Shown here in pieces: positions 1-7,948 of a stretch of 64,000 bases of DNA. Each line of letters starts with the position of its first letter. Within the stretch, counting starts at the first letter, position 1. Position numbers and translations under genes: made by a program. The DNA lies in assembly GCA_023412915.1 (NCBI GenBank), contig JAEZRE010000017.1, positions 1 to 64,000 of the forward strand, given 5' to 3'. The DNA is from Bacillota bacterium. GTDB taxonomy: Bacteria; Bacillota; Clostridia; Acetivibrionales; DTU013. The notes under the pieces were generated by a model that was not told the origin of the DNA, did no database searches, and saw nothing but the letters and a program-made list of their open reading frames with translations.

Positions 1-1604
1 GCAACTCCGGCACTTGCCGTCACTGTCTTTGTTCCGGTCAGAGTCCATGCGCCCGCGTCTTCCTTATCCGCTGTCACAACCGTTGTGTAGTCACTTGTGC
101 AGGTATTTCCATAGGCGTCCTTTATGGTGATTTTCGGCTGCTGCGCAAAGGTTCCCCCATTGCTTGCAGGAGCGGAGACGTCCTGAGTCACAGCCATCGA
201 TACGGCTGTACCGTGTAGCGGCGTGATAATCAGGGTATTTGTTGCCGGCGTAATCACCGTCGCAATACTGAAGCCGATGGTTTGTATTTGCGCCTTGTTC
301 AGCTTGAGGTTCGCTTTCGCCACACCATTGGTGAAGGGTACGGAAATTACTTGTCCTCCTCCGGCTGCGCTTGCATCGAGGGCTGTCCCGTTGAAGCTTC
401 CGTATGTACCGTCCGGCGCTGCTTCCACGCCTTTTATCGTAACGTTCTTAGCTCCGTTGAAGTCTGTGTCGGTATTGCCAAGGCTGTTCTTTACCGTTAA
501 TGTGATCTCGTCGTCCACGCCAACAACAGGAGCCGGGGCGTCGGCGCCTGCCTCCGCCGTATATGCCCCTTCCACGGTAACTGTAACGTTAACACGATAA
601 TACATCACTGTTGTCTCATCCTGTGCCGTTACTTTAATAACAAAGAAGTCACCATCTGAAATTGCCTGGTTTGCATACGCCGCATCACTTTCAAAATTTC
701 CCGTTGGAGCTCCGGACGCATACTTTACAACTTTCACAGTTGCGTGACTCTCAGTTTTGTCAAATAAAGTAATAAAGCCTTCCGTATTGCTCGTATTCGA
801 TGCCTGCGTTGTTGTAATCGTCACCGCACCCGCTGTTTCCGAGCCTAATGATGCGTTTGGCGTTCCCAGACTCACAGCCTGTCCCTTTACCGTCGAGCTT
901 GCTTTCAGTGTTGCATCGCTGCTTATAACAACAGGATCGCCGATTACAATATTATTGATACCTCCATAGTTACCATAAGCCCGATCTCCGCCAACCTGGT
1001 TCGTCATTCTGATTTCGTCTACGTTTTGAAAAATTTTTGGATCCAGTCCATTAGCCGAAGTATAGGTTGGAACAGGATCCCCACCATAACTAGTCAAAAT
1101 AACATGACCTGTGCTTTTCCCATCTCTGAATCCTTCAAACTTCACAAAGCTTTCGTTCCCCAAAGTATCTGACAAATAGATGGATAAGAAGCTAAATTCA
1201 TTACCATCATGACTCTTGATTACAAGAATTTCGGGAGGGTTCCCACCGTCTTCAACACCCGTTGTAGGAGTTAATGGAAAAATTCCGCCAATAGTAGTAG
1301 CCGAATACCATTCATCCATGTACAAAAGACTTCCGGTTACTTCCGGATTTTGAGAGTAGACAGTTTCATTTGTGTTGAAAATGTCTAGCTGAATTCCTGA
1401 GATATCTGTACATGTAATTTCGTTTACCGCTACTCCATCATTTGCTATTTGCCCAATGTTAACCTTTCCGCTACCGGAAAAAGTTAATATTCCCGATATT
1501 GTTTCCGCACTCACCTGCAATGTCGGAACCGTTAGCACACTTATCATCATTGCAAATAGTACAAACACAGCTAAAAATCTTTTCGGATGTAAGGTAAGAA
1601 TCAT
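1..1604 (-). CDS. Large secreted cell-surface protein, N-terminal part (runs off left edge)
   Basis: The reverse strand is open from ATG at 1604 to the window edge, giving about 534 residues with no stop. GGAGGAG lies six bases before the start. Residues 1-33 form a signal peptide (basic start, hydrophobic core FLAVFVLFAMMISVL, likely cleavage after QVSA). A lectin-like beta region follows. Around residues 240-340 is a cadherin-like beta-sandwich (ATLKAS at its start, TTVMYYRVNVTV at its end), then invasin/Ig-like modules containing DDEITLTVKNSLGN and ITIKDAYGNT. This architecture is typical of clostridial and Paenibacillus exoproteins that end in SLH repeats, but the C-terminus is not visible, so anchoring is inferred. 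The leader carries an intron-like RNA. Enzyme activity is not suggested by anything seen. Confidence 0.85.
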   Translation of the reverse strand, partial: MILTLHPKRFLAVFVLFAMMISVLTVPTLQVSAETISGILTFSGSGKVNIGQIANDGVAVNEITCTDISGIQLDIFNTNETVYSQNPEVTGSLLYMDEWYSATTIGGIFPLTPTTGVEDGGNPPEILVIKSHDGNEFSFLSIYLSDTLGNESFVKFEGFRDGKSTGHVILTSYGGDPVPTYTSANGLDPKIFQNVDEIRMTNQVGGDRAYGNYGGINNIVIGDPVVISSDATLKASSTVKGQAVSLGTPNASLGSETAGAVTITTTQASNTSNTEGFITLFDKTESHATVKVVKYASGAPTGNFESDAAYANQAISDGDFFVIKVTAQDETTVMYYRVNVTVTVEGAYTAEAGADAPAPVVGVDDEITLTVKNSLGNTDTDFNGAKNVTIKGVEAAPDGTYGSFNGTALDASAAGGGQVISVPFTNGVAKANLKLNKAQIQTIGFSIATVITPATNTLIITPLHGTAVSMAVTQDVSAPASNGGTFAQQPKITIKDAYGNTCTSDYTTVVTADKEDAGAWTLTGTKTVTASAGV

Positions 1605-1611
1605 ATTTTAC

Positions 1612-2057
1612 TCCTCCAGTTTTCATCTTTAGTCATCACACAAAACCGCACGTGCCCTATTAGGGCATATGGCTTTCATGAAATATTCTTCACCCATAGA
1701 ATAAACTAGTCTTGATCGTTGGTTAAAGCACATGGAAAGATTTCAGCACAAAATAGGACCTCAGCTGTTCCGTTAATATATTTATCATCAGACTCCCCAG
1801 GCTCTCAGACCCCTGAAGAGTGTTGCAAATCTCAACAATACGATTTGTTCCATGTTGCCGACTGCGTATGAAGGGCATCGGACTATATTAACAACTTACA
1901 AATGGATTCAGAATTCTTCCTCCAGGTGGAAACTTTGAGATTTCGCTCGCTGTTTCACAGCTCGTACAGCAAGCTTATTTTACCATAATTCAGTCTATGA
2001 TAAAATAGCTTTTGATCTGCCTTTCAAGTTGTCTTGTACTCCAATTTGATCTTGCAC
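1612..2057 (-). ncRNA. Group II intron-like RNA (domain V present), ORF-less and probably truncated
   Basis: On the minus strand, 1676 to 1642 folds as a group II domain V: AAAGCCATATG, a CCC/GGG-closed hairpin, then GCACGTGCGGTTTT, keeping the AGC triad position and the CACGU..GGUU partner strand. About 370 bases upstream is GTGCAAG (2057-2051), resembling the GUGCG 5' end of group II introns. Between them are phrases I associate with bacterial group II cores, such as ACGGAACAGCTGAGG. There is no room for a reverse transcriptase gene. After domain V, domain VI begins (GACTAAAGATGAAAACT) but its closing strand is missing and the sequence passes straight into the ribosome site of the surface gene. 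This suggests a decayed intron or an intron-derived leader. Boundaries are approximate. Confidence 0.6.
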
Positions 2058-2173
2058 CTTCGTCCAAATAAAATTACCGTGCCGCTATATTTTCAGCCTT
2101 CAAGAGCATTCAATCCAGTAAACACTCCAGTATCATTGCTTATATTTGCGCTTGAAATTGTTATTAACAGATT

Positions 2174-2210
2174 AAAAACGGAGGAGCATAATATCGCTTC
2201 TACCTCCTCC
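2174..2210 (-). terminator. Rho-independent terminator or attenuator
   Basis: Minus-strand GGAGGAG (2210-2204) pairs with CTCCTCC (2186-2180) across a 17-base loop, followed by G and five T. It lies 430 bases past the tetR stop and 115 bases before the intron-like RNA, so it may end a long 3' tail or act as an attenuator in the surface-gene leader. Confidence 0.6.
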
Positions 2211-2646
2211 AGATAAAAATCCAGTTCTTTATAGAAAAATATCTGCGAGAGCCGAAATCCAGATAAACGACAGAGCGAAAGCAGTATTGCTCCTGAAAGA
2301 CTATTTCATATAGGAGAGCGTTACAAGCGTTGCAACAGGATTATTACCTCAACGTGCCTTGAGTTGGCAAAAAAGACGCCGTACCCCGCTGGGATGCCCT
2401 TGGCGATAAATCAGCCTGATCTACAAAACTTATCAATCTTTATGATAGCACATGTACATACTCCGCAGTAAGAGACCCGAGCTTTCCCTCGATTTTATGC
2501 CTGTTATGTTCCATTATAAGACTTCAATATCAATAGTCCTATTGTCTGGCTCTTCAATAATCCGGCAAAAATGATTCTGATGAAAAGCTCGCCTAATATA
2601 ACTTGACATAAAAAATAAAATTTCCAGTTCATTATAAATCTTTTAA
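2211..2646 (-). other. Non-coding stretch, possible structured leader
   Basis: No convincing gene is present. Read on the minus strand it contains a TATAAT at 2516-2511, a short hairpin ATCCC-AGC-GGGGT near 2385 and a second hairpin CTCAA-GGCACG-TTGAG near 2355, then the terminator at 2210-2174. I could not match it to a known riboswitch family. It may simply be the 3' region of the tetR transcript. On the minus strand between terminator and intron-like RNA, TTGAAT-18-TATAGC is a weak promoter candidate. Confidence 0.3.
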
Positions 2647-3360
2647 CTATTTATTATTTGTAGATTCCGGCGCCGTAATATCGAACCATCCTCTAAAGGT
2701 TTCTTTTTCAAAGAATTTGAGTGAACCTGGAGGAGCCCCGAGGATACGTTCGATAGCATCAGTAAAAGCATCCAGAATTAACTCGAATTTTTCAAAGCCG
2801 GCTTGCGGATATTCATTAGGAAATATCAACTTAAAGATGGAATCTGCCAGACTTAATGTGATTCCTACGATTATTTCGGCAGCCTGCTCAGGGAAGCTTG
2901 TTGTGAAGACTTTCTCTTCTATGCCTTGACGTATTATCGGCTCGATAAGCTTTGGCGTACGCCTCATTGTCTCCGAGGTTAATTTATGACGGACTAGAAT
3001 GTTTTCATCGACGTACCACATACGCATAACATTAATAACAGACTCCCTCTGCATGTTTTTCCAACGGACGGAAGCCTCGAAATAATTGTGAAATTTTTGG
3101 AGGGCTGACTGGTTCTGATCTTGCACGATGGGGAGAATTGTTTGCTCAGCTTGTTCCCCCATTCGGTCTACAATAGCTTCAAGAATTGCTTGTTTCGAAT
3201 TAAAGTAGTGGTAAAGTGCTCCTCTTGAGATTTGAAGACTGGCTAAAATATCCTCAATAGTCATCTGTACATATCCCTTGGAATTAATCAGGGTTAATGC
3301 ACAATCCAGGATTTGGTTTCGTTTTATGTTATGTTCTTTTTCATTAACAATACGTGCCAT
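2647..3360 (-). CDS. TetR/AcrR-family transcriptional regulator
   Basis: 237 residues from ATG 3360 (MARIVNEKEHN), chosen because GGAGTG sits six bases upstream; a longer in-frame start is possible but has no ribosome site. The N-terminal helix-turn-helix (roughly residues 10-60) shows the TetR signature TIEDILASLQISRGALYHYF. The rest is an all-helical ligand-binding and dimerisation domain. It follows a small membrane-protein gene on the same strand. A 31-base perfect inverted repeat overlaps its upstream region and shares a core with a palindrome in the membrane-gene promoter, so autoregulation and control of that gene are likely. The ligand is unknown. Confidence 0.88.
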   Translation of the reverse strand: MARIVNEKEHNIKRNQILDCALTLINSKGYVQMTIEDILASLQISRGALYHYFNSKQAILEAIVDRMGEQAEQTILPIVQDQNQSALQKFHNYFEASVRWKNMQRESVINVMRMWYVDENILVRHKLTSETMRRTPKLIEPIIRQGIEEKVFTTSFPEQAAEIIVGITLSLADSIFKLIFPNEYPQAGFEKFELILDAFTDAIERILGAPPGSLKFFEKETFRGWFDITAPESTNNK

Positions 3361-3373
3361 ATTCACTCCATAG

Positions 3374-3404
3374 TATAGAGAGACCAATAGATGGTCTCTC
3401 TATA
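3374..3404. promoter_or_regulatory. Palindromic operator upstream of tetR
   Basis: TATAGAGAGACCA and its exact reverse complement TGGTCTCTCTATA flank a 5-base spacer. Thirteen-base perfect arms this close to a TetR start are typical of an autoregulatory operator. The core is GACCA-N5-TGGTC. Confidence 0.75.
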
Positions 3405-3428
3405 TATTATCATTTAATACCGCCTTTA

Positions 3429-3884
3429 TCAAAGTCCGTAAATAAGCCCAATTGTCATTAGTACCATGGATATAAACTGAACCACAGCACGAACCTTGTT
3501 GGAACTCTGCAGTTTACGGCGTTCCACATTCAAAAGGGCTGTATCACTACTATTAAGGGAAGAAACCCTTTTATAAATCGGAAGGTTAAGACCCTTACTT
3601 ACTATAGATGCTATTATAAATACAATAAGGCCGCCTGTATACCACCAATTGTTAAAACCATAGAATATAAAGTACGGGAACATGCCGATAAAGGTAAGAC
3701 TCCCTACAATTATTGCATATGGAGATCTTGTTGCGTTTTTTTCCAGCAGATTAAGAAAACGTTGGAATGTGGCTTCATCCAGTTTATTCATAATGCTCTG
3801 AACTACGCCGGCAATAAATAACAAATACCCAGTATAAAGTACTGATGGAATAAGAATTAGTATTTCTGCTACTGTTTTACTCAT
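3429..3884 (-). CDS. Small integral membrane protein, DUF1772-like
   Basis: 151 residues with four likely membrane helices: near residues 7-30 (ILILIPSVLYTGYLLFIAGV), 56-76 (YAIIVGSLTFIGMFPYFIFYG), 80-97 (WWYTGGLIVFIIASIV) and 130-150 (VQFISMVLMTIGLIYGL). The late NKVRAVVQF segment before the last helix resembles the arrangement in DUF1772 (anthrone-oxygenase-like) membrane proteins; this assignment is tentative. Its promoter contains a large palindrome, and the next gene downstream is a TetR regulator, so it is probably an inducible membrane protein under local repression. The substrate is unknown. Confidence 0.7.
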   Translation of the reverse strand: MSKTVAEILILIPSVLYTGYLLFIAGVVQSIMNKLDEATFQRFLNLLEKNATRSPYAIIVGSLTFIGMFPYFIFYGFNNWWYTGGLIVFIIASIVSKGLNLPIYKRVSSLNSSDTALLNVERRKLQSSNKVRAVVQFISMVLMTIGLIYGL

Positions 3885-3897
3885 AAACGTCTCTCCT

Positions 3898-3961
3898 TAT
3901 TTTAATAATAAACCGTCAATCGGTCTATTATTAAAATATAACATAAATCAGCTGTTGTCAA
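3898..3961 (-). promoter_or_regulatory. Promoter with overlapping TetR-type operator
   Basis: On the minus strand TTGACA (3961-3956) is followed after 17 bases by TATTTT (3938-3933). The inverted repeat with arms 3898-3915 and 3921-3938 (18 bases, one mismatch, 5-base spacer) covers the -10 and start region. Its centre reads GACCG-N5-CGGTT, matching the GACCR-N5-YGGTC core of the operator at 3374-3404, so one repressor could bind both. Confidence 0.7.
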
Positions 3962-3969
3962 TATCGGAA

Positions 3970-4088
3970 TTATGCCCCTTCTTTTGCTTTTAAAGCCGCC
4001 GTCATATCAGTGAAGACTTCCTCTGCGATAGCGTCAAAGACATCCGTTATTTCATTCAGACCAACGCGGTCACAGGCAATCGCTGTTA
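3970..4088 (-). pseudogene. C-terminal coding remnant, no start
   Basis: Just after the ABC permease stop, the minus strand continues with about 39 open codons (ITAIACDRVGLNEITDVF ... AALKAKEGA, stop at 3970-3972) but lacks a start codon or ribosome site. The acidic helical composition resembles the C-terminal tail of a bacterial protein. Most likely it is the end of a deleted gene left between the exporter operon and the membrane-protein promoter. Confidence 0.4.
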
Positions 4089-4097
4089 TAAAAATTA

Positions 4098-6350
4098 CTA
4101 TTCGGTTCCTGCTTTTAAGGCTTCACTCATAGGAACTGCATTTGCCTTTTTCTTGCAAAACAGTTTGGACAACTCATAGGAAAGCATAACAACGATAAAT
4201 CCGAAGACGACGTAAAGCGGAGCAATCGTCACGGGCATTGCAAAAGAGAGGCTGTCTTCAAGTGCTTTCAGCAATCCTCTCACTGATGCAAAAGTAAGAA
4301 GTAAGCCGAGGATATACCCCACCACAACGACAATCGTTGAGCTGTTTAAAATCAACGAATTGACCTCCTTTTTTCTATACCCGAAAATCTTCATCAGTGA
4401 AATCGTGCTCTTGTTTTCTTCCACAATCATAGAGGTTACAACATAGATGATGATCATCCCGATGATAAAAGCTATCGCCGCAATGAAAACGACCATTGCC
4501 GCCAGAGGAGCCATAAGGCTTTGTATCGCAGATATCTTATCCTCTATCGAATATACTTTATACTGCTCGTTTTCCGGAATATCCAGAAGTTCATTGCTGA
4601 ACAGCTCGTTATAGCTTCCTTCAGGCATCCCGAACATCTCGTTATACTCTGCAATCGGCATCATAATAGTCATGTTCAAGGAGTCTGCGATGCTGCCAAC
4701 CGTCAGAGAAAACTCCTGATAATCCGATTTGCGGACAATGGTGATCGTATCCCCGGGTTTAGCACCCAGCTTTTCAGCAATCGGCTTCGTGATAATTATC
4801 TTATCTATGCGGAGCCTGGCGCCGGATTCATCTGTAATCGTAGATATGTTGGAGTCCGGCAGGTAACCGGCAACATGAAAAACTTTATTGTCATTACCCG
4901 GGAGGAGAAATTTCGATACCGCGAAAGGCTCGGCGTCAGCCGGCGCCGGCTTGGTTCGCGGGCTGTCAAATACGTATTCGTACCGGTAATTTTGTGCCTT
5001 CTCCACTTCAATTTTAAGAAAATAATCCATACCACTTTTCAGGAAAAAACCGAAAAGCAGAAGCAATGTCGCAACCGAGCAGCCGACGAGCAGCAGTACT
5101 AGTCTGGACAGGCTCCGGAACTGTTCCCGGATTTTGAATTTCAAAGCGAATTTGAGCTTTTCAAGCTTAAACCTACTCTCCAGAAAATTTACCTTGCTCT
5201 TATCTTTATTCCCTTTCATCAGCTCGGCAGGCGAATGCTTAAGTTCTTTACGGATTACAAGGAACCCACTAAACCCAAGGAAAAGAACAGGAAGGAGGAG
5301 ACTCAGGATGATCACAGCCGGACTAAAATTGATTCCGGTCATGGGTATGTCGAACAGAGTAAAATAAACCGACATCATCGGACGTACGGTAAACAGTCCA
5401 AGGACAGTTCCAAGGACGCCTCCAATTGCAGCGACTGCAATCGGGAATTTCAAATAATGGGCATAGAGTTCCCTTCTTTTATAACCTAAAGCATATAAAG
5501 CTCCTGCAATCACCGATTCGCGCTTGATCATCCTACCGATAACATTGCCTAGCAAAATAGCGGTCAGCAAAAAGAACGCTGTTGGCATTGCCTTGCCCAT
5601 AAGACTGGCTGAGCCAAACTTTGCGTCAGCTCCGCTAACCCTGATATTCACACCGATATCTGTCCACTGTGTGATGTCAATGCCATGGCTTTTCAGCAGT
5701 TCTGTGAATTTCATAGACCGAGCGCGGTCGTTCTCATCAGAATGGTTGAATTTTACCGCGTAGAAACTGCTTCCCTTCCCAAGTGCAGTAAAATCGTTCT
5801 TACCTATAACTGCAATTCCGAAGTCCTTTGGCGAATACAGAAGATCCGTTTCCATTTTCAGCGGATAAATATAATTCGGCAGCGCCATAAAACCAACGAT
5901 TGTAAACTGTTTATCCAATATGGTCACCACATCGCCGACGTTATAATTCCCGGCAGCGGCAAAAGCGGGATTAAGCAGGATCTCTCCGCTTCCTTTCAAT
6001 TCGTTGCCTTCGATAATAGCAGGGATATTGATTTTATCGTTCTTAGTGAAAACTCGAAGCGTACTCCCCTCAGGAAGCGCATAATCAAAGCTTTTACCTT
6101 CTTCTATGATCGCATCGGAAGCCGACTCCAACTCAGATAAGTTATCCATGCTTTTGTCTGTAGTAAAGGAAGCGTCTTCCTGTACGTAGTTTTTTTCATA
6201 TACATTCATCAGCCGCGTCAAATTATTGCTTACCAAAACCAGGTTCGTAAACAGAAAGCAGCTTAACATGATCAGTAATACGGCGCCGGTATATTGCGAC
6301 TTGTTCTCCAAAAAAACACGTTTGATTCGCTTATTGATTACCATCACCAT
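4098..6350 (-). CDS. ABC transporter permease, FtsX/MacB-like with duplicated FtsX module
   Basis: 750 residues. A first membrane helix near residues 18-38 is followed by an extracytoplasmic MacB-type domain, three helices at about 255-400, a further helix at about 415-440 (LVLLLVGCSVATLLLLFGFFL region), a second extracytoplasmic domain and a C-terminal three-helix bundle (about 610-740). This duplicated layout is usual for Gram-positive permeases that act with one LolD-type ATPase in lipid, peptide or antibiotic efflux or sensing. The start overlaps the ATPase stop by seven bases, and AGGA lies just upstream. It forms an operon with the ATPase and a TetR regulator. The substrate cannot be inferred. 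Confidence 0.9.
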   Translation of the reverse strand: MVMVINKRIKRVFLENKSQYTGAVLLIMLSCFLFTNLVLVSNNLTRLMNVYEKNYVQEDASFTTDKSMDNLSELESASDAIIEEGKSFDYALPEGSTLRVFTKNDKINIPAIIEGNELKGSGEILLNPAFAAAGNYNVGDVVTILDKQFTIVGFMALPNYIYPLKMETDLLYSPKDFGIAVIGKNDFTALGKGSSFYAVKFNHSDENDRARSMKFTELLKSHGIDITQWTDIGVNIRVSGADAKFGSASLMGKAMPTAFFLLTAILLGNVIGRMIKRESVIAGALYALGYKRRELYAHYLKFPIAVAAIGGVLGTVLGLFTVRPMMSVYFTLFDIPMTGINFSPAVIILSLLLPVLFLGFSGFLVIRKELKHSPAELMKGNKDKSKVNFLESRFKLEKLKFALKFKIREQFRSLSRLVLLLVGCSVATLLLLFGFFLKSGMDYFLKIEVEKAQNYRYEYVFDSPRTKPAPADAEPFAVSKFLLPGNDNKVFHVAGYLPDSNISTITDESGARLRIDKIIITKPIAEKLGAKPGDTITIVRKSDYQEFSLTVGSIADSLNMTIMMPIAEYNEMFGMPEGSYNELFSNELLDIPENEQYKVYSIEDKISAIQSLMAPLAAMVVFIAAIAFIIGMIIIYVVTSMIVEENKSTISLMKIFGYRKKEVNSLILNSSTIVVVVGYILGLLLTFASVRGLLKALEDSLSFAMPVTIAPLYVVFGFIVVMLSYELSKLFCKKKANAVPMSEALKAGTE

Positions 6351-7042
6351 TCAATCCTTTCCGCAGAAACAATTCTCTCATTCACCGATTCTTCCACGAT
6401 TTCACCGCTCCTGAGCTTGAATACCCGGTTTGCCATAGCGGCAATGGCGGCGTTGTGAGTGATCATCAGAATGGTGGTCCCATATTTTTTATTCACCTCT
6501 TGAAGGAGTTTGAGAATACTGCGGGAGGTCTGAAAATCCAACGCGCCGGTCGGCTCGTCACAAAGCAGCAGCTTCGGGTTCTTGACGATTGCCCTGGCAA
6601 TGGATACCCGCTGCTGCTCACCACCGGAAAGCTCCCTTGGGAAGCGGTGCTTTTTATCTTTCATTCCCACCGCCGTTAAAACTTCATCTGTGTTCAGAGG
6701 CGATTTGCTTATATTGGAAACCACTTCTATGTTTTCGCCTACGGTAAGGTTAGGAACCAGGTTATAGAACTGGAAAATGAAACCGATATCTCCGCGCCGA
6801 TAATCGGTTAGCCTGTTATCGCTCAAATTATTGATCTCAACCCCGTCAACGCAAACCTGTCCGCTGTCGCTGCGGTCAATGCCTCCGAGAATATTCATCA
6901 GCGTGGATTTTCCCGAGCCGGACGGCCCAAGGATAACCCCGATTTCTCCCTTATCAAGTTTCATCCCGATTTCTTTCAGGACTTCGGTCTTAACCACACC
7001 TGCCGTATAGCTTTTCTTTAAGTTTTTAACCTCAACAAACAT
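6344..7042 (-). CDS. ABC transporter ATP-binding protein, LolD/MacB family
   Basis: 232 residues with all nucleotide-binding motifs: Walker A GPSGSGKST (about residue 39-47), Q-loop FQFYNL, signature LSGGEQQRV, Walker B LLLCDEPTGALD and switch histidine in MITHN. The EPTGALD ending is characteristic of the LolD/MacB/SalX group that pairs with FtsX-type permeases. It sits between the tetR gene (14-base gap) and the permease (overlap), so the three are translated from one message. It should energise the permease at the inner face of the membrane. Confidence 0.95.
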   Translation of the reverse strand: MFVEVKNLKKSYTAGVVKTEVLKEIGMKLDKGEIGVILGPSGSGKSTLMNILGGIDRSDSGQVCVDGVEINNLSDNRLTDYRRGDIGFIFQFYNLVPNLTVGENIEVVSNISKSPLNTDEVLTAVGMKDKKHRFPRELSGGEQQRVSIARAIVKNPKLLLCDEPTGALDFQTSRSILKLLQEVNKKYGTTILMITHNAAIAAMANRVFKLRSGEIVEESVNERIVSAERIEW

Positions 7043-7056
7043 ATTGATTCCCCTTT

Positions 7057-7665
7057 TTATCGATACAGGATTTTGCGAAGCATTAGCATATACTCATCAA
7101 GTTCTTTTGCCATTTCGTCATAATGCGTCTTGTAGGCATCGATGTCGTCGCCATACCTGAATAAGCTGTCAATCAAGCCATTTGACGTCCATAAAATGAT
7201 TTTTTGCGCCTTTTCGCTGTCAACGCCTTCCTTGAATAGCGATTGGTCATTATTCGATCTCTGACAGATTTGCTGCATCCCCATATATGACAAATTCAGC
7301 AAGTCTCCCGGCAGCCCTTCCGGAAAAACTTCTTTAATTGAAGAAAATGCCTTCACCGTAAACCCGAATATAAGCGGGTATCGAAAAGCCATATCCGCTT
7401 TCAGTTTTGATACAAGCCTCATATTTTCAAGAAAATCATATTTATCAGAAATGACCTTTTCATACTCTGTAGTAACAATAACCAGGGCGTATTTCATGAG
7501 AAACAGAAAAAGTCCCCTCTTTGAACCGAAATAATGAAATAGCAGCCCTTTCGATATTCCCGCTTCTTTTACGATAACATCCGTATTCGCTGCCATATAA
7601 CCTTTGCAAAATTCCTTCAATGCCGTATCGATCACACGCTGACGTTTTTCCTCTTCCATTGTCAT
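7057..7665 (-). CDS. TetR-family regulator of the adjacent ABC exporter
   Basis: 203 residues from ATG 7665 (MTMEEEKRQRV), preceded by AAGGAG. An in-frame GTG at 7737 would add 24 residues but forms part of a GAGGTGA ribosome-site-like sequence and is less likely as start. The helix-turn-helix reads TDVIVKEAGISKGLLFHYFGSK (about residues 30-51), followed by a helical effector domain. It is the first gene of the operon, and the promoter in front holds two TTGACT-N3-AGTCAA palindromes. It is therefore probably a self-regulating repressor relieved by the exporter substrate. Confidence 0.9.
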   Translation of the reverse strand: MTMEEEKRQRVIDTALKEFCKGYMAANTDVIVKEAGISKGLLFHYFGSKRGLFLFLMKYALVIVTTEYEKVISDKYDFLENMRLVSKLKADMAFRYPLIFGFTVKAFSSIKEVFPEGLPGDLLNLSYMGMQQICQRSNNDQSLFKEGVDSEKAQKIILWTSNGLIDSLFRYGDDIDAYKTHYDEMAKELDEYMLMLRKILYR

Positions 7666-7752
7666 AAATCTGTGCTCCTTAATGTCATACTCTTTGACAA
7701 ACCCGGAATCATCAATTCTTCTGGCCAGTTTAATCACCTCGAATAATAAATT

Positions 7753-7810
7753 ATTGACTACAAGTCAATGCATAAGTTTATTATAGCACCCGTTGACTTA
7801 AAGTCAATAG
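7753..7810 (-). promoter_or_regulatory. Promoter bracketed by two TetR-type operators
   Basis: On the minus strand the promoter is TTGACT, 16 bases, TATAAT (7786-7781). Palindrome TTGACT-TAA-AGTCAA (7793-7807) coincides with the -35 element and TTGACT-ACA-AGTCAA (7754-7768) lies just downstream of the -10. Binding at either would block initiation of the tetR-ABC operon. Confidence 0.75.
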
Positions 7811-7873
7811 GTGCTGTGGTAAACTTATACCCCATTGTATCGCTCTACTCCTGAACGCTCCTGGAAATAGATA

Positions 7874-7916
7874 CCGCCCCCAAAGAAGCCCAATTGCCGG
7901 TGTTCTTCAGGGGCGG
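7874..7916. terminator. Terminator-like hairpin after the SLH protein gene
   Basis: CCGCCCCC-AAAGAA (7874-7887) pairs with TTCTT-CAGGGGCGG (7903-7916). It lies 33 bases beyond the SLH-protein stop. The following T-tract is poor, so efficiency is uncertain. Confidence 0.45.
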
Positions 7917-7948
7917 CATATGCTTGCACTTTTATTACAATTTTACTG

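Noticed and set aside
223..969. Plus-strand frames of 60-125 codons at the left edge
   Set aside because: They are antisense to the partial surface-protein gene, which has a signal peptide, ribosome site and continuous domain structure.
1612..2057. Group I intron with c-di-GMP-II aptamer, as known upstream of a clostridial surface gene
   Set aside because: The domain V hairpin is a group II feature and I could not find group I P7/P3 core strings.
2215..2510. c-di-GMP or c-di-AMP (ydaO) riboswitch
   Set aside because: The conserved GGGCAAACC/GACGCAAAGCC and ydaO core strings are not present; only generic hairpins are.
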